The notes below the pieces were generated by a model. That model saw only the letters and a program-made list of their open reading frames with translations, did no database searches and was not told the DNA's origin. 64,000 nucleotides of DNA, from positions 351,770-415,769 of the forward strand of contig NZ_JAHVJQ010000005.1 of NCBI RefSeq assembly GCF_019801145.1, written 5' to 3'. Source of the DNA: Leisingera aquaemixtae. Its GTDB lineage: Bacteria > Pseudomonadota > Alphaproteobacteria > Rhodobacterales > Rhodobacteraceae. Of this stretch, positions 34,167 to 44,562 are shown piece by piece; position 1 is the stretch's first letter; each line of letters opens with the position of its first letter. A program made the position numbers and the translations under genes.

Positions 34167-35246
34167 TCAGGCCTCCGCCAGTTCCGCCTGCGGGGCAGCC
34201 GCGCGGCGCTTGGCAACCGCGGCGGCCAGATGCTCCAGCTCTGCCACGGTGTCCTCCCAGCCGAGGCAGCCGTCGGTGATCGACTGGCCGTAGGTCAGCT
34301 CCCCCTTGCCCAGGTCCTGGCGGCCCGCCACCAGATGGCTTTCGATCATCACGCCGGTGATGCGGCTGTCGCCGCCGGCGATCTGCGCCGCCACATCGCG
34401 CAGCACCGCGGGCTGCTGCATCGGATCCTTGCCGCTGTTGGCGTGGCTGGCGTCAATCATCACATGGCCGCGGATACCGTCTTTTTCCGCCAGCTGGCAG
34501 GCCGCATCGACGGAAGCCGCATCATAGTTGGTGCCGCCGCCGCCGCGCAGAATCAGGTGGCAGTCCGGGTTGCCGCTGGTGGCCGCAATTGCCGCACGGC
34601 CCGATTTCGCCAGCGCCATGAAATGATGCGGATGCGCGGCAGAGCGCACCGCATCCACCGCGATCTGCACATTGCCGCGGGTGCCGTTCTTGAACCCCAC
34701 CGGGCAGCTGAGGCCGGAGGCCATCTCGCGGTGGATCTGGCTTTCGGTGGTGCGGGCGCCGATGGCGGCCCAGGCGACCAGATCGGAGATGTACTGCGGC
34801 ACCGCGGTATCCAGGAACTCTGTCCCGACCGGCAGGCCCAGGGCGTTGATGTCCAGGCACAGGCGGCGCGCCAGCCCCAGGCCCTCGTTGATGCGGAAGG
34901 AGCCGTCGAGGCCGGGATCGTTGATCAGCCCCTTCCAGCCCGAGATGGTGCGGGGTTTCTCGAAGTAGACCCGCATCACGATCTCCAGTTCGCCCGCCAG
35001 CCGCGCGCGCAGCGGCGCCAGGCGGCGGGCATAGTCCATCGCCGCCGCGGGATCGTGGATCGAACAGGGGCCGACCACCGCAATAACGCGGCCGTCGCGG
35101 CCGTGCAGCACGTCCTGAATGGCGGTGCGGCTGGCCAGCACGGTATCGGTGGCCGCCGCCGTCGAGGGCAGCTGCGACGCGAGGTCCTCGGGTGAGATCA
35201 GTTCCTGCATGCCGGTGATGCGGAGGTTTTCGGTCTGGGGTGTCAT
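34167..35246 (-). CDS. 3-deoxy-7-phosphoheptulonate synthase (class I, AroF/G/H type)
   Basis: First enzyme of the shikimate pathway (359 aa), joining phosphoenolpyruvate and erythrose 4-phosphate. Signatures are VVGPCSIHD (active-site Cys region), MRVYFEKPRTISGWKGLIND, PVGTEF, GFKNGT and the metal-site His in DASHANSGKDP. It has the N-terminal extension of the allosteric class. The upstream leader encodes an aromatic-rich peptide followed by a terminator, which suggests transcription attenuation by aromatic amino acids. It is transcribed alone. Confidence 0.94.
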   Translation of the reverse strand: MTPQTENLRITGMQELISPEDLASQLPSTAAATDTVLASRTAIQDVLHGRDGRVIAVVGPCSIHDPAAAMDYARRLAPLRARLAGELEIVMRVYFEKPRTISGWKGLINDPGLDGSFRINEGLGLARRLCLDINALGLPVGTEFLDTAVPQYISDLVAWAAIGARTTESQIHREMASGLSCPVGFKNGTRGNVQIAVDAVRSAAHPHHFMALAKSGRAAIAATSGNPDCHLILRGGGGTNYDAASVDAACQLAEKDGIRGHVMIDASHANSGKDPMQQPAVLRDVAAQIAGGDSRITGVMIESHLVAGRQDLGKGELTYGQSITDGCLGWEDTVAELEHLAAAVAKRRAAAPQAELAEA

Positions 35247-35291
35247 GTTTCAGCTTCCTTGGCGGGAGGCCCTTGGCGCTGCGGCGGATAC

Positions 35292-35321
35292 AAAAAAACC
35301 GCCTGCGGGCTGCGGGCGGTT
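35292..35321 (-). terminator. Attenuator terminator in the DAHP synthase leader
   Basis: On the minus strand a 7-bp stem AACCGCC/GGCGGTT is followed by TTTTTTT. It lies between the stop of the leader peptide (35354) and the enzyme start (35246), so it would stop transcription before the enzyme gene unless an alternative fold forms. Confidence 0.85.
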
Positions 35322-35353
35322 GGTGGTATCCTGGTGCGTTCCGGTCTCTTAAC

Positions 35354-35431
35354 TCAGAATGCGCTGACCCCTCCGTCCGCCATGTGGCGCGGATAAAAGA
35401 AATACCAGAATGCGGCATAGGTGCGGGTCAT
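35354..35431 (-). CDS. Aromatic amino acid leader peptide of DAHP synthase
   Basis: A 25-codon open frame starting with ATG at 35431. It contains TYAAFWYFFYP, that is six aromatic codons within seven positions plus an earlier Tyr, then PRHMADGGVSAF and a stop 32 bp before the terminator. The composition and position are what attenuation leaders look like. A stalled ribosome at the FWYFFY run could favour pairing of leader GGCGG with the CCGCC of the terminator stem. The ribosome-binding site is weak. No alternative function is apparent. Confidence 0.75.
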   Translation of the reverse strand: MTRTYAAFWYFFYPRHMADGGVSAF

Positions 35432-35495
35432 GGGCCGGACGCTAGCGGAGATTCGCGGGGCTGTCACCCCTGAATTTCCCCGGCAGAATGCAGAA

Positions 35496-35516
35496 GGCCC
35501 TCCGCGCGGGAGGGCC
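35496..35516 (-). terminator. Possible terminator of the chemoreceptor gene
   Basis: An 8-bp stem GGCCCTCC/GGAGGGCC with loop GCGCG, 26 bp after the stop of the chemoreceptor gene. The T tract on the minus strand is short (TTCT). Confidence 0.5.
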
Positions 35517-35541
35517 CTGTGCTTCATCTTGCAGGCGGGCC

Positions 35542-37965
35542 TCAGAAGTCCTGCCACAGATCACGTGCGGCGTTGCCGTCAGCCGGGGCCATGGCCACCG
35601 GCGCCGGGCTGGCCTCGATCTCCCAGTCCTCGCCGCCATGGGCGGTGGGCAGGGCGCCTGCCGCCGCCGGAGCCATGGGGGCAGCCGGGGCCGCAGGCGC
35701 AGCCGCGCTGCCATCGACCTGGAACCGCGCCACCAGGTCGGCAAGCTTCATCGCGTCGCTGTTCAGCAGATGGCCTGCGGCGGTGGCTTCCTCCACCATT
35801 GCGGCGTTCTGCTGGGTCACCTGATCCAGCTGGGTGACGCCGGTGTTGATCTCATGCAGGCCGGTGGACTGCTCCGCCGCGCCTTCGGCGATTTCCGAGA
35901 CCAGCTGCGAGATATGGCTGACACGGCCGACGATGGACTGCAGCGCCTCGCCTGCCCGGCCGACCAGATCGACGCCCTGGTCCACCTGGCGGGAGCTGTC
36001 GGAGATCAGCGTCTTGATCTCCATCGCCGCATCGGAGGAGCGCTGCGCCAGCGCCCGCACCTCAGAGGCCACCACCGCAAAGCCGCGCCCGGCCTCGCCG
36101 GCCCGCGCCGCCTCGACCCCGGCATTCAGCGCCAGCAGGTTGGTCTGGAAGGCGATGTCGTCGATCACGCTGATGATCTGCGAGATCTTGTTGGAGCTGT
36201 CCTCGATCCCGCTCATCGCGGCGACCGCTTCCTGCACCACCTCGCCGCTGCTTTCGGCCTCCTGGCGGGCTTCGCGCACGGTGGTTTCCACGTTGCGGGC
36301 GCCCTCTGCCGCGGATTTCACCGAGGCCGTCAGCTCATCGATCGCCGCAGCGGTTTCCTCCAGCGTCGCCGCCTGGCTTTCGGTGCGGTTCGACAGGTCG
36401 TCGGAGGCCTGGCTGATCTCGGCAGCGCCGCTGCGGATGCTGGCGGCGGCCGCGATCACCTGCTGCACGGTGGCGTTCAGATTGTCGATGGAGCCGTTGA
36501 AATCGGCGCGCAGCTGCTCGTATTCCTCCGGGAAGGCCTCGGCGATGCGGATGGTCAGGTCGCCATGCGCCAGGCGCGACAGCCGCTCGCTCAGCTCCCG
36601 CACCACGCCGGCCAGCTCGGCGTCCTTGCTTTCGGCCTTCTTCTGTTCGGCTTCCTGCATCCGCACCAGCTCGTCGCGGAATTTCTCCAGCGCGCGGGCC
36701 ATGTCGCCGACCTCGTCGCCGCGGTTCTGGCCGCGGATCTCCACCGCGTTGTTGCCCTCTGCCAGGCCGCGCATCGACACCACGATGCGGCGGATGCCGG
36801 AGGCGATGCCGGACGCGATCAGGAAGGCCATCACCGCACCGATCAGGATGGCGCCGCCGATGGCGGCAGGGATCATGGTGCGGGTCTGGGCGCCAAGCGC
36901 CTCATTGGCGGCGCGGCGCTCGGCCATCGCTTCGGTGCCTGCGGCCTGCAGGGCGGCCATGGTGCCGCGGAAGCTGTCGAAATACGCCTTGCCCTGGCCC
37001 TCAGCTACCAGGTCCGCCATATCGTCCATGGTTGCGGCGCTGCCGATCACCCGGCGCAGCTGCAGCATCGGCACAACCACGTCGTTGCGCCAGTTGCCGA
37101 TAATCTCTGCCACCGCATTCAGCCGGTTGGTCTGCATCAGCTTGTCCGTGAACGCCTCGCGCAGGTCGGCCATGACCTCGTTGAAGCGTTCGTTGCCTTC
37201 CATGTAGGGATCGAGAAACGCCCGGTCGCCTGCCAGAAGGAAGCCGCGCACGCCGGTTTCCATGTCAACGGCGGCAGCCAGCAGGTCCTTGGCGGTGCTG
37301 ATCACCTCATGGGCCCGCTCCACTTCCTCCAGCGAGGTGCTCAGATAGTCGGGATCGGCAATGCCGGCATTCACCAGCGAGGAGAAAATGTTGCGGCGGT
37401 TGGCAAGCTCCACCTCCTCATCCTCGATGATCTTGCCGACTTCGGCGCGGAATTCTTCAAACAGGACCCGGCCCTTGGACTCCTTCACCGCGTCGGCCAT
37501 GTCGTTCATGCTCATGGCGTCGCCGATCTCGCGGCGCAGTTCGATGGCGCCGGCGGCCACGTTCTCCTGCCAGCCGGTCAGGATCTGCTCCGCCTCGTCC
37601 AGCGTGGCAAGCATCTCCGCATCATCCCCCGCCAGGCTGCGCAGGCTGGCCAGGGTTTCGGCCACACGGGTTTTGCCGTCCTCAAACGGGACCAGGTATT
37701 CCTCGCGGCCTGCCAGCAGATAGCCGCGCAGCCCCGCTTCCATCTGCGAGGCGGCCTCGGCCAGGGATTGCGAGCCGGTCAGGATTTCCTGGGTGTGGTC
37801 CACCGCCTTGGCCGATTGATCCATCCGGCCCAGGTTGAAGACCGCCAGCACACCTACGCCAAGCACCAGCAGCAGCGGCAGCACCGCAACGGAGACGATT
37901 TTCACCCTGGTGCTGAGGTTTGCCAGTGAGAACCGCCTGGCTGCGGAAGTCTTCTTTTTTGCCAT
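35542..37965 (-). CDS. Methyl-accepting chemotaxis protein with tandem CHASE3-like domains
   Basis: Chemoreceptor (807 aa). A basic N-terminus and membrane span (about 25-48) are followed by two similar helical sensor modules. Each has an R/GYLLAG-type CHASE3 signature ([17 protein letters not shown] and [17 protein letters not shown]). After a second span near 345-368 comes HAMP, then a long signalling coiled coil with the conserved hairpin tip ([20 protein letters not shown]). The extreme C-terminus is LWQDF, resembling the xWxxF pentapeptide that docks CheR. The start at 37965 (MAKKK) is preferred over one 10 codons upstream. The ligand is unknown. Confidence 0.9.
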   Translation of the reverse strand: MAKKKTSAARRFSLANLSTRVKIVSVAVLPLLLVLGVGVLAVFNLGRMDQSAKAVDHTQEILTGSQSLAEAASQMEAGLRGYLLAGREEYLVPFEDGKTRVAETLASLRSLAGDDAEMLATLDEAEQILTGWQENVAAGAIELRREIGDAMSMNDMADAVKESKGRVLFEEFRAEVGKIIEDEEVELANRRNIFSSLVNAGIADPDYLSTSLEEVERAHEVISTAKDLLAAAVDMETGVRGFLLAGDRAFLDPYMEGNERFNEVMADLREAFTDKLMQTNRLNAVAEIIGNWRNDVVVPMLQLRRVIGSAATMDDMADLVAEGQGKAYFDSFRGTMAALQAAGTEAMAERRAANEALGAQTRTMIPAAIGGAILIGAVMAFLIASGIASGIRRIVVSMRGLAEGNNAVEIRGQNRGDEVGDMARALEKFRDELVRMQEAEQKKAESKDAELAGVVRELSERLSRLAHGDLTIRIAEAFPEEYEQLRADFNGSIDNLNATVQQVIAAAASIRSGAAEISQASDDLSNRTESQAATLEETAAAIDELTASVKSAAEGARNVETTVREARQEAESSGEVVQEAVAAMSGIEDSSNKISQIISVIDDIAFQTNLLALNAGVEAARAGEAGRGFAVVASEVRALAQRSSDAAMEIKTLISDSSRQVDQGVDLVGRAGEALQSIVGRVSHISQLVSEIAEGAAEQSTGLHEINTGVTQLDQVTQQNAAMVEEATAAGHLLNSDAMKLADLVARFQVDGSAAAPAAPAAPMAPAAAGALPTAHGGEDWEIEASPAPVAMAPADGNAARDLWQDF

Positions 37966-38071
37966 CACATCTGTCCCGGAGGTTTCGGATGGCAAAGTTA
38001 AGTCAGAATAAAATTACGATTCCCTTTCTGCAAAGAGCGCCGGCCGCAGGCAGCGCCGGATGCCGTGGCGT

Positions 38072-38104
38072 AAAGAAAAACCCCCGCTCCGGGCGGAGCG
38101 GGGG
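38072..38104 (-). terminator. Terminator of the alpha operon after rplQ
   Basis: A 10-bp stem CCCCCGCTCC/GGAGCGGGGG followed on the minus strand by TTTTTCTTT, 33 bp after the rplQ stop. Confidence 0.9.
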
Positions 38105-38136
38105 CCAGACAGTAAACCCGAAAGGTTCAGTGCGTC

Positions 38137-38565
38137 TTATTCGTCTGCTTCAGCAGCTGCTTCTTCTGCTTCCAGGCGGGCCTTGTCGGCGGCGCCTTTG
38201 GCGGAAACGTCGCGGTCGACGAACTCGATGATTGCCATCGGAGCCATGTCGCCGTAGCGGAAGCCGGCCTTCAGAACACGGACATAGCCGCCCTGACGGT
38301 CCTTGTAGCGCGGGCCCAGAACCTCGAACAGTTTCGCGACGTCCTTGTCCTCTTTCAGCTTGGAAGCTGCCTGACGGCGGGCGTGCAGGTCGCCGCGTTT
38401 CGCCAGGGTGATCAGTTTTTCAACGATCGGGCGCAGTTCTTTTGCCTTGGGCAGGGTGGTCTTGATTTGCTCGTGCTCGATCAGCGAGCCGGCCATGTTG
38501 GAGAACAGGGCCTTGCGGTGCTCATGAGTACGGTTCAGGCGGCGGTAACCACGTGCGTGACGCAT
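38137..38565 (-). CDS. rplQ: 50S ribosomal protein bL17
   Basis: A complete 142-aa bL17 starting [20 protein letters not shown]. It binds 23S rRNA near the exit tunnel. The last 25 residues form an acidic Ala/Glu-rich tail typical of alphaproteobacterial L17. It is the last gene of the alpha operon, 136 bp after rpoA, and a strong terminator follows. Confidence 0.97.
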   Translation of the reverse strand: MRHARGYRRLNRTHEHRKALFSNMAGSLIEHEQIKTTLPKAKELRPIVEKLITLAKRGDLHARRQAASKLKEDKDVAKLFEVLGPRYKDRQGGYVRVLKAGFRYGDMAPMAIIEFVDRDVSAKGAADKARLEAEEAAAEADE

Positions 38566-38701
38566 TTTTCAGTTCCTTATCTTGCGTTTTGCTTTGTCAG
38601 GCGGCTGATGCGTGTCAGCCGCTCTCCTTGGGGCGGATGCCCAGATTGTCCCCGGCAGTCCCGGGCATTGAAGAGGAGGGCCGGAGCCCTCCTCGAAAAC
38701 C

Positions 38702-39718
38702 TTAGAAGCTGTCTTCGAACTTCTTGGCCAGATCTTCGATGTTGTCCGGCGGCCAGTCCTCGACGTCCATGCCGAGGTGCAGGCCCATGCCCGACAGAAC
38801 CTCTTTGATCTCGTTCAGCGACTTGCGGCCGAAGTTCGGGGTGCGCAGCATCTCCGCTTCGGTCTTCTGGATCAGGTCGCCGATATAGACGATGTTGTCG
38901 TTCTTCAGGCAGTTTGCCGAACGGACAGACAGTTCCAGCTCGTCCACTTTCTTGAGCAGAAGCGGGTTGAACTCCAGGCCATCGTCCTCGTCCTGGCGGC
39001 CAGCCGATTCCGGCTCGTCGAAGTTGACGAAGATCGACAGCTGGTCCTGCAGGATGCGAGCGGCATAGGCCACGGCATCGTCAGGAGAGATGGAGCCGTC
39101 GGTTTCCACCTTCATGGTCAGCTTGTCATAGTCCAGCACCTGGCCCTCGCGGGTCGGCTGAACGTCGTAGGAGACCTTCTTGACCGGCGAGTAGATCGCG
39201 TCGATCGGGATCAGGCCGATCGGTGCGTCTTCCGGCTTGTTCTTGTCTGCCGAGACATAGCCTTTGCCGGTGTTCACGGTCAGTTCCATGAACAGGTCGG
39301 CGCCGTCGTCCAGGTGGCAGATCACGTGGTCGCGGTTCAGAACTTCGATGCCTGCGGTTTCGGCAATGTCGCCAGCGGTGACAACTGCCGGGCCCTTGGC
39401 ATTGATCGACAGGCGCTTGGGGCCTTCGACTTCCATGCGCAGGGACACGCCCTTGAGGTTCAGGATGATGTCGGTGACGTCTTCACGGACACCGGCCACG
39501 GACGAAAACTCGTGCAGGACGTTGTCGATCTGCACGCTGGTGATGGCCGCGCCTTGCAGCGAGCTCATCAGGACGCGGCGCAGCGCGTTGCCCAGGGTCA
39601 GGCCGAAACCGCGTTCCAGCGGCTCTGCGACGACAGTTGCCTGGCGTGCAGGATCGTTGCCCGGCTTCACTTCCAGCTGTGCCGGTTTGATCAGCTCTGC
39701 CCAGTTCTTATGGATCAT
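38702..39718 (-). CDS. rpoA: DNA-directed RNA polymerase alpha subunit
   Basis: RNA polymerase alpha (338 aa). The N-terminal dimerisation domain (about 1-235) includes [19 protein letters not shown], a flexible linker follows, and the C-terminal domain (about 255-338) contains the 265-type DNA contact helix ([12 protein letters not shown]) and the [18 protein letters not shown] repeat. The ATG at 39718 follows GGAGGGAA and excludes ten upstream codons. It lies 113 bp after rpsK, a gap that holds a large hairpin. Confidence 0.98.
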   Translation of the reverse strand: MIHKNWAELIKPAQLEVKPGNDPARQATVVAEPLERGFGLTLGNALRRVLMSSLQGAAITSVQIDNVLHEFSSVAGVREDVTDIILNLKGVSLRMEVEGPKRLSINAKGPAVVTAGDIAETAGIEVLNRDHVICHLDDGADLFMELTVNTGKGYVSADKNKPEDAPIGLIPIDAIYSPVKKVSYDVQPTREGQVLDYDKLTMKVETDGSISPDDAVAYAARILQDQLSIFVNFDEPESAGRQDEDDGLEFNPLLLKKVDELELSVRSANCLKNDNIVYIGDLIQKTEAEMLRTPNFGRKSLNEIKEVLSGMGLHLGMDVEDWPPDNIEDLAKKFEDSF

Positions 39719-39787
39719 GCGTTCCCTCCATTCCTGTCCTTGCCCCATGTCCGAAAGGCCAAGGACGCCCGAGGTTTAAATGACGCA

Positions 39788-39818
39788 CTGGGGCCCTGCG
39801 AATCAAGCGGGGCCCCAG
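39788..39818. other. Hairpin between rpsK and rpoA
   Basis: A 9-bp perfect stem CTGGGGCCC/GGGCCCCAG with a 13-nt loop. There is no U tract on the minus strand, so it is more likely an mRNA processing or stability structure than a terminator. Confidence 0.55.
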
Positions 39819-39831
39819 CAAAAAATTCGAA

Positions 39832-40221
39832 TTAGACGCGGCGGCGCTTCGGCGGGCGGCAGCCGTTGTGCGCGATCGGGGTCACATCACGGATCGAGGT
39901 GATGTTGAAGCCGACAGCGGCCAGTGCGCGCAGAGCCGATTCACGGCCAGAGCCGGGGCCCTGAACTTCGACTTCCAGGGTCTTCACACCGTGTTCCTGG
40001 GCTTTCTTGCCCGCGTCCTCAGCAGCCATCTGAGCCGCGTAAGGAGTGGATTTCCGCGAGCCTTTGAAGCCCATGGTGCCGGCGGACGACCAGGAGATCG
40101 CGTTGCCCTGCACGTCGGAGATCAGGATCTTGGTGTTGTTGAACGAAGAGTTCACGTGAGCAACGCCGGAGGCGATGTTCTTGCGCTCTTTACGCTTAAT
40201 GCGGGTTTTATCGCGTGCCAT
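39832..40221 (-). CDS. rpsK: 30S ribosomal protein uS11
   Basis: A complete 129-aa uS11 ([20 protein letters not shown]..., ending CRPPKRRRV). Part of the platform of the 30S subunit near the mRNA exit. It follows rpsM by 14 bp and precedes rpoA, the standard alpha-operon order. rpsD is absent, as usual in alphaproteobacteria. No anomalies in length or composition. Confidence 0.98.
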   Translation of the reverse strand: MARDKTRIKRKERKNIASGVAHVNSSFNNTKILISDVQGNAISWSSAGTMGFKGSRKSTPYAAQMAAEDAGKKAQEHGVKTLEVEVQGPGSGRESALRALAAVGFNITSIRDVTPIAHNGCRPPKRRRV

Positions 40222-40235
40222 TGATCAAGCCCCCC

Positions 40236-40604
40236 TTACTTCTTCTTGCCGGCGATCGGCTTTGCCGGGCCCTTGCGGGTGCGGGCGTTGGTGTGGGTAC
40301 GCTGACCGCGGACCGGCAGGTTGCGGCGGTGGCGCAGGCCACGGTAGCAGCCCAGGTCCATCAGACGCTTGATGTTCATGGTCACTTCACGGCGCAGGTC
40401 GCCTTCGACGGTGTAGTTGGCGTCGATGTGCTCGCGCACGGCCAGGACTTCTGCGTCGGACAGTTCGTTCACACGGCGGGTCTGGTCGATGCCCACGGCT
40501 TCGCAGATTGCTTTCGCCGAGGTGTTGCCGATACCGGTGATATAGGTGAGGGCGATGGGAACCCGCTTTGCAGTCGGGATGTTAACGCCGGCAATACGTG
40601 CCAC
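40236..40604 (-). CDS. rpsM: 30S ribosomal protein uS13
   Basis: A complete 122-aa uS13 ([20 protein letters not shown]..., with the basic tail [11 protein letters not shown]). It contacts the P-site tRNA and forms bridge B1. AGGAAAG lies before the ATG. rpmJ is not between secY and rpsM. It is separated from adk by an unrelated secreted-protein gene and a terminator, so it probably has its own promoter. Confidence 0.98.
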   Translation of the reverse strand: MARIAGVNIPTAKRVPIALTYITGIGNTSAKAICEAVGIDQTRRVNELSDAEVLAVREHIDANYTVEGDLRREVTMNIKRLMDLGCYRGLRHRRNLPVRGQRTHTNARTRKGPAKPIAGKKK

Positions 40605-40626
40605 GTGTCACTTTCCTTTTCGTTGC

Positions 40627-40646
40627 GGTTCCGTAACGCCGGAACC
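40627..40646. other. Hairpin in the rpsM leader
   Basis: Perfect 7-bp stem GGTTCCG/CGGAACC, 22 bp upstream of rpsM. A run of six T lies on its plus-strand 3' side, which in the mRNA becomes an A run in front of the hairpin. It may be a leader structure for autogenous control, but this is only a guess. Confidence 0.45.
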
Positions 40647-40760
40647 TTTTTTCACAACACTTGACCGTGGCAGTGTGGCCAGAGGGTCCAGCATTTCGAG
40701 GTGGTAAGGCAGACAGACGAATCCATCCGCCGGGAATCATTCCCAGAAGGGATGGGGTTG

Positions 40761-40787
40761 CCTATGTGGAATTGCCGCGGGGGTCAA
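40761..40787 (-). promoter_or_regulatory. Candidate promoter of rpsM-rpsK-rpoA-rplQ
   Basis: On the minus strand, -35 TTGACC (40782-40787) and -10 CATAGG (40761-40766). The spacer is only 15 bp, but the -10 region (ATAGGCAACC) resembles that of rplO (ATAGGCACC). The leader would be about 150 nt. Confidence 0.4.
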
Positions 40788-40827
40788 CCCGTGATCTGCG
40801 AAAACCCGGGGGCCGCCCCCTGCCCCG

Positions 40828-41223
40828 TCAGCTGCTGCAGGCAAAGAACTGCAGCGGCTCGGCTTCGCCCATCCAGACGGATACCGTGCCAGGCTCCTCC
40901 GGGTCCAGAACTACTGTGAACAGCTGCGGGAAATACTGCGGCCCAGGCAGCTCGCAGCGGCCCGTGTGGTCGCTGACCCGGTAGCTGCCCCATTCCAGGC
41001 TGAGCGCAGGCTGGAAGTTGCAGAAATACTCCATCGAGCTGAAGCCGTTTTCATGCAGGATCAGCCCGCCCTCATTGGCATAATCCGCAACCCCGTCCTG
41101 GCTGATCAGCACCCGGTCGCAGGCGGCGGCATCGTCAAGGTACAGCTGGTCCGCCAAAAGCGGGCCGGACAGGGCAGCCGCCGCGGCCAGAACGGCCGGG
41201 GCTTTCAGAAAATGGGCGGTCAT
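40828..41223 (-). CDS. Hypothetical secreted protein
   Basis: A 131-aa protein that I do not recognise. The N-terminus is a signal peptide (residues 1 to about 24, ending GPLLA). The mature part has four to five Cys (AACDR, YFCNFQ, GRCELPG, FFACSS) that could form disulfides, and no known domain. The start at 41223 has a good CCGGAGG ribosome-binding site 6 bp upstream; 18 earlier codons are rejected. It is inserted between adk and rpsM, just after a terminator, in the same orientation as the ribosomal genes. Confidence 0.75.
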   Translation of the reverse strand: MTAHFLKAPAVLAAAAALSGPLLADQLYLDDAAACDRVLISQDGVADYANEGGLILHENGFSSMEYFCNFQPALSLEWGSYRVSDHTGRCELPGPQYFPQLFTVVLDPEEPGTVSVWMGEAEPLQFFACSS

Positions 41224-41235
41224 CGGAACCTCCGG

Positions 41236-41271
41236 AAAAGAAAATGCCCCGCAGCTTTGCAGCACGGGGCA
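41236..41271 (-). terminator. Terminator after adk
   Basis: On the minus strand the stem TGCCCCG/CGGGGCA with a 13-nt loop is followed by TTTTCTTTT. It lies 24 bp after the adk stop and closes the rplO-secY-adk unit. Confidence 0.85.
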
Positions 41272-41295
41272 CTTCAATCCGGTAAACGGGGCGGC

Positions 41296-41939
41296 TTATT
41301 CGCCCATGATCCAGGCCATGCTCTTGCGGACGTCCTCGATCGAGGCGAGGCCGTCGACGCGCTGCAGGTTGCCCTTGGCATAGTAGTAGCCGATCAGCGG
41401 CGAGGTCTTCTTGTAGTATTCCATCAGGCGGGTCTTGAGGCTGTCCTCATTGTCATCCGCCCGGCGCTGCACGTCACTGCTGCCGCAGTTGACGCATTTG
41501 CCGTCTGCCGGCCAGGGCTTGGTCTGGTCGTGGTAGACCTCGCCGCAGCCGCCGCAGGTGGAGCGGCCGGTGATGCGGGCGACCAGCGCCTCGTCGTCGA
41601 CCTGCATCTCGATCACGGCGTCGAGTTTCAGATCCATCTCGTCCAGCAGCTTGGCCAGCGCGTCGGCCTGGGCCAGGGTGCGCGGGAAGCCGTCGAAGAT
41701 GAAGCCGCCGGCGGCGCCCTCCTGCAGCTTCTCGCGGATCAGGCCGATCACGATCTGGTCGGTGACCAGCTTGCCCTCGGCCATGATGGCGGCAACCTTC
41801 TTGCCCATCTCGGTGCCGGAGGTCTGGGCGTCCCGCAGCATGTCGCCGGTGCTGAGCTGCACCATGCCGCGGGATTCAACCAGGTAACGCGCTTGGGTGC
41901 CTTTGCCCGCACCAGGCGGGCCAAGGAGAATAATGTTGG

Positions 41940-41943
<4 letters not shown>
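41296..41943 (-). CDS. adk: Adenylate kinase
   Basis: Catalyses AMP + ATP to 2 ADP (215 aa, long-lid type). The P-loop is [10 protein letters not shown] (8-17), the NMP-binding segment includes DMLRDAQ, and [10 protein letters not shown] is conserved. The lid carries Cys130, Cys133, Cys150 and Cys153, a complete zinc site of the type more often seen in Gram-positive enzymes but also known in alphaproteobacteria. It overlaps secY by 4 bp. It is followed by a strong terminator. Confidence 0.97.
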
Positions 41944-43304
<1,361 letters not shown>

Positions 43305-43324
43305 GAAAAGGTCTCTTCTTTAGC

Positions 43325-43365
43325 GAAAACGCCGCCCGGAACCGTTTTCCGGCTCGGGCGGCGTT
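43325..43365 (-). terminator. Terminator-like hairpin between rplO and secY
   Basis: An 11-bp perfect stem (AACGCCGCCCG/CGGGCGGCGTT) with an internal CCG/CGG pair, followed on the minus strand by TTTTCGC. Because secY and adk have no visible promoter of their own, it probably attenuates rather than blocks transcription. Confidence 0.6.
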
Positions 43366-43415
43366 CTAGGAAAACTGAGGACTATGTAAGCGGCATTTGC
43401 GCCGCTCACAAGCCG

Positions 43416-43886
43416 TTACTCTGCGGCGGTGGGGGCTGCCACAGTCAGAGTGCCGCCGGCTTTCGCTACAGCATCAACAGCAGCAGCGGATGCGCCGGTG
43501 ACGGAGATGGTCGCTTTGGCGGTGATTTCGCCCTTGGCCAGGACGCGGACGCCGTCCAGCTTGCGGCGCACCAGGCCGGAGGCAACCAGCGAATCCTCGG
43601 TGATGGAGGCTGCGTCCAGCTTGCCTGCGTCGATGAACTTCTGGATCAGGCCCAGGTTCACAACGGCGTATGCCTTGCGGTTCGGCTTGTTGAAGCCGCG
43701 CTTGGGCAGACGCTGGTACAGCGGCATCTGGCCGCCTTCGTAGCCGTTGATGGCCACGCCCGAACGGGATTTCTGACCCTTGATGCCGCGGCCGCCCATT
43801 TTGCCTTTGCCGGAACCCGGGCCACGGGCCACACGGGTGCGTTTCTTGGCGGCGCCGGGATTGTCGCGCAGTTCGTGAAGTTTCAT
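43416..43886 (-). CDS. rplO: 50S ribosomal protein uL15
   Basis: A complete 156-aa uL15 starting [20 protein letters not shown] with the Gly-rich [20 protein letters not shown] arm that runs through 23S rRNA. The start at 43886 has a clear GGAG site; a 57-codon upstream extension of the frame is leader DNA. In most bacteria rpmD directly precedes rplO. Here 2.8 kb of other genes intervene and rplO has its own promoter. Confidence 0.97.
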   Translation of the reverse strand: MKLHELRDNPGAAKKRTRVARGPGSGKGKMGGRGIKGQKSRSGVAINGYEGGQMPLYQRLPKRGFNKPNRKAYAVVNLGLIQKFIDAGKLDAASITEDSLVASGLVRRKLDGVRVLAKGEITAKATISVTGASAAAVDAVAKAGGTLTVAAPTAAE

Positions 43887-43982
43887 GTCGCTTCTCCTTG
43901 CCGGATGTGGCCCCCGAAGCGTGATGGGCCAAACACGGCGTTTCTTGATTGGTGATTCCGTGGCGCGGAACGCCACCGGGTG

Positions 43983-44011
43983 CCTATAGACGGGATGGGG
44001 AATGGGATCAA
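43983..44011 (-). promoter_or_regulatory. Promoter of rplO-secY-adk
   Basis: On the minus strand, -35 TTGATC (44006-44011), a 17-bp spacer and -10 TATAGG (43983-43988). The -10 and spacing equal those of rpmC and rpsJ. The leader is about 90 nt. Confidence 0.75.
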
Positions 44012-44372
44012 GCCCTGCGGCCGGACAGGGCTGAAGGAATGCAGCAAGGGCCGCCAAGGCCCCTGCCCTGCCGGTTGCACGCTGTTCCGTCTGTCTCTGT
44101 TTCCGTTCCGCTGCTGGCCGTCCGTTAAAGGGTGGCGGCGCCGCCGGGGTGGAGATGGGATGGGGATGACCCCATGCGAAAACGCGTCTGCGCGCTCCGG
44201 GTGCCAGACCGGAGCCCAGTTCCAGGTGCCGGGGGTGTCAGGCCCGGCGGGTGATCATGACCGGGGATGATCCTGCCAGAGCCGGGTTAAAACCCCGTAG
44301 GCGGTGCGTACGGTGGGTGCGCAACGGGTGCTTTGGCCTTTTACTACTCGGCTTCAGTTGCGGGAACCCTGA
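44012..44372. other. Gene-free stretch upstream of rplO
   Basis: No supportable coding sequence. At the left edge AGCCCTG/CAGGGCT forms a hairpin (44011-44032) just upstream of the rplO -35 box. The right part contains the phrase GTGCGTACGGTGGGTGCGC, which I associate with repeated Rhodobacteraceae intergenic DNA. Nothing else stands out. Confidence 0.5.
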
Positions 44373-44483
44373 GGGCAGCGCCCGGCCCGGCGGGGTGGGA
44401 AGCGAAGCGCCCGCCCTGTTTTGCCGGAGGCAAACCTTCGGTTTGACGGGGGCGGGACGGGCGCTGCCCGGCCTTGCGGCCGG
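44373..44483. repeat. GC-rich palindromic intergenic element, copy 2
   Basis: 12-bp inverted repeat GGGCAGCGCCCG (44373-44384) and CGGGCGCTGCCC (44458-44469), followed directly by CCGGCC-TTGC-GGCCGG (44468-44483). The left arm continues with GGCGGGGTGGG and AAGCGAAGCGCCC, resembling copy 1. Confidence 0.75.
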
Positions 44484-44530
44484 ACGAGAACGCTCAAGTT
44501 GGGTGCCGCCCAGCTAGCAGAACGGAAAAC

Positions 44531-44562
44531 AAAACGCCCCCGCCGGATGGCGGGGGCGTTTT
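44531..44562 (-). terminator. Terminator of DUF1127 unit 1
   Basis: Perfect 14-bp stem AAAACGCCCCCGCC/GGCGGGGGCGTTTT with loop GGAT, and GTTTTCC after it on the minus strand. Confidence 0.92.

Noticed and set aside
40627..40652. Plus-strand terminator (hairpin then six T) before rpsM
   Set aside because: No plus-strand gene lies upstream to be terminated; more likely a leader structure of the minus-strand operon.
43887..44057. 57-codon N-terminal extension of rplO
   Set aside because: The extension lacks uL15 similarity, a promoter lies just before the conserved start, and a ribosome-binding site precedes 43886.
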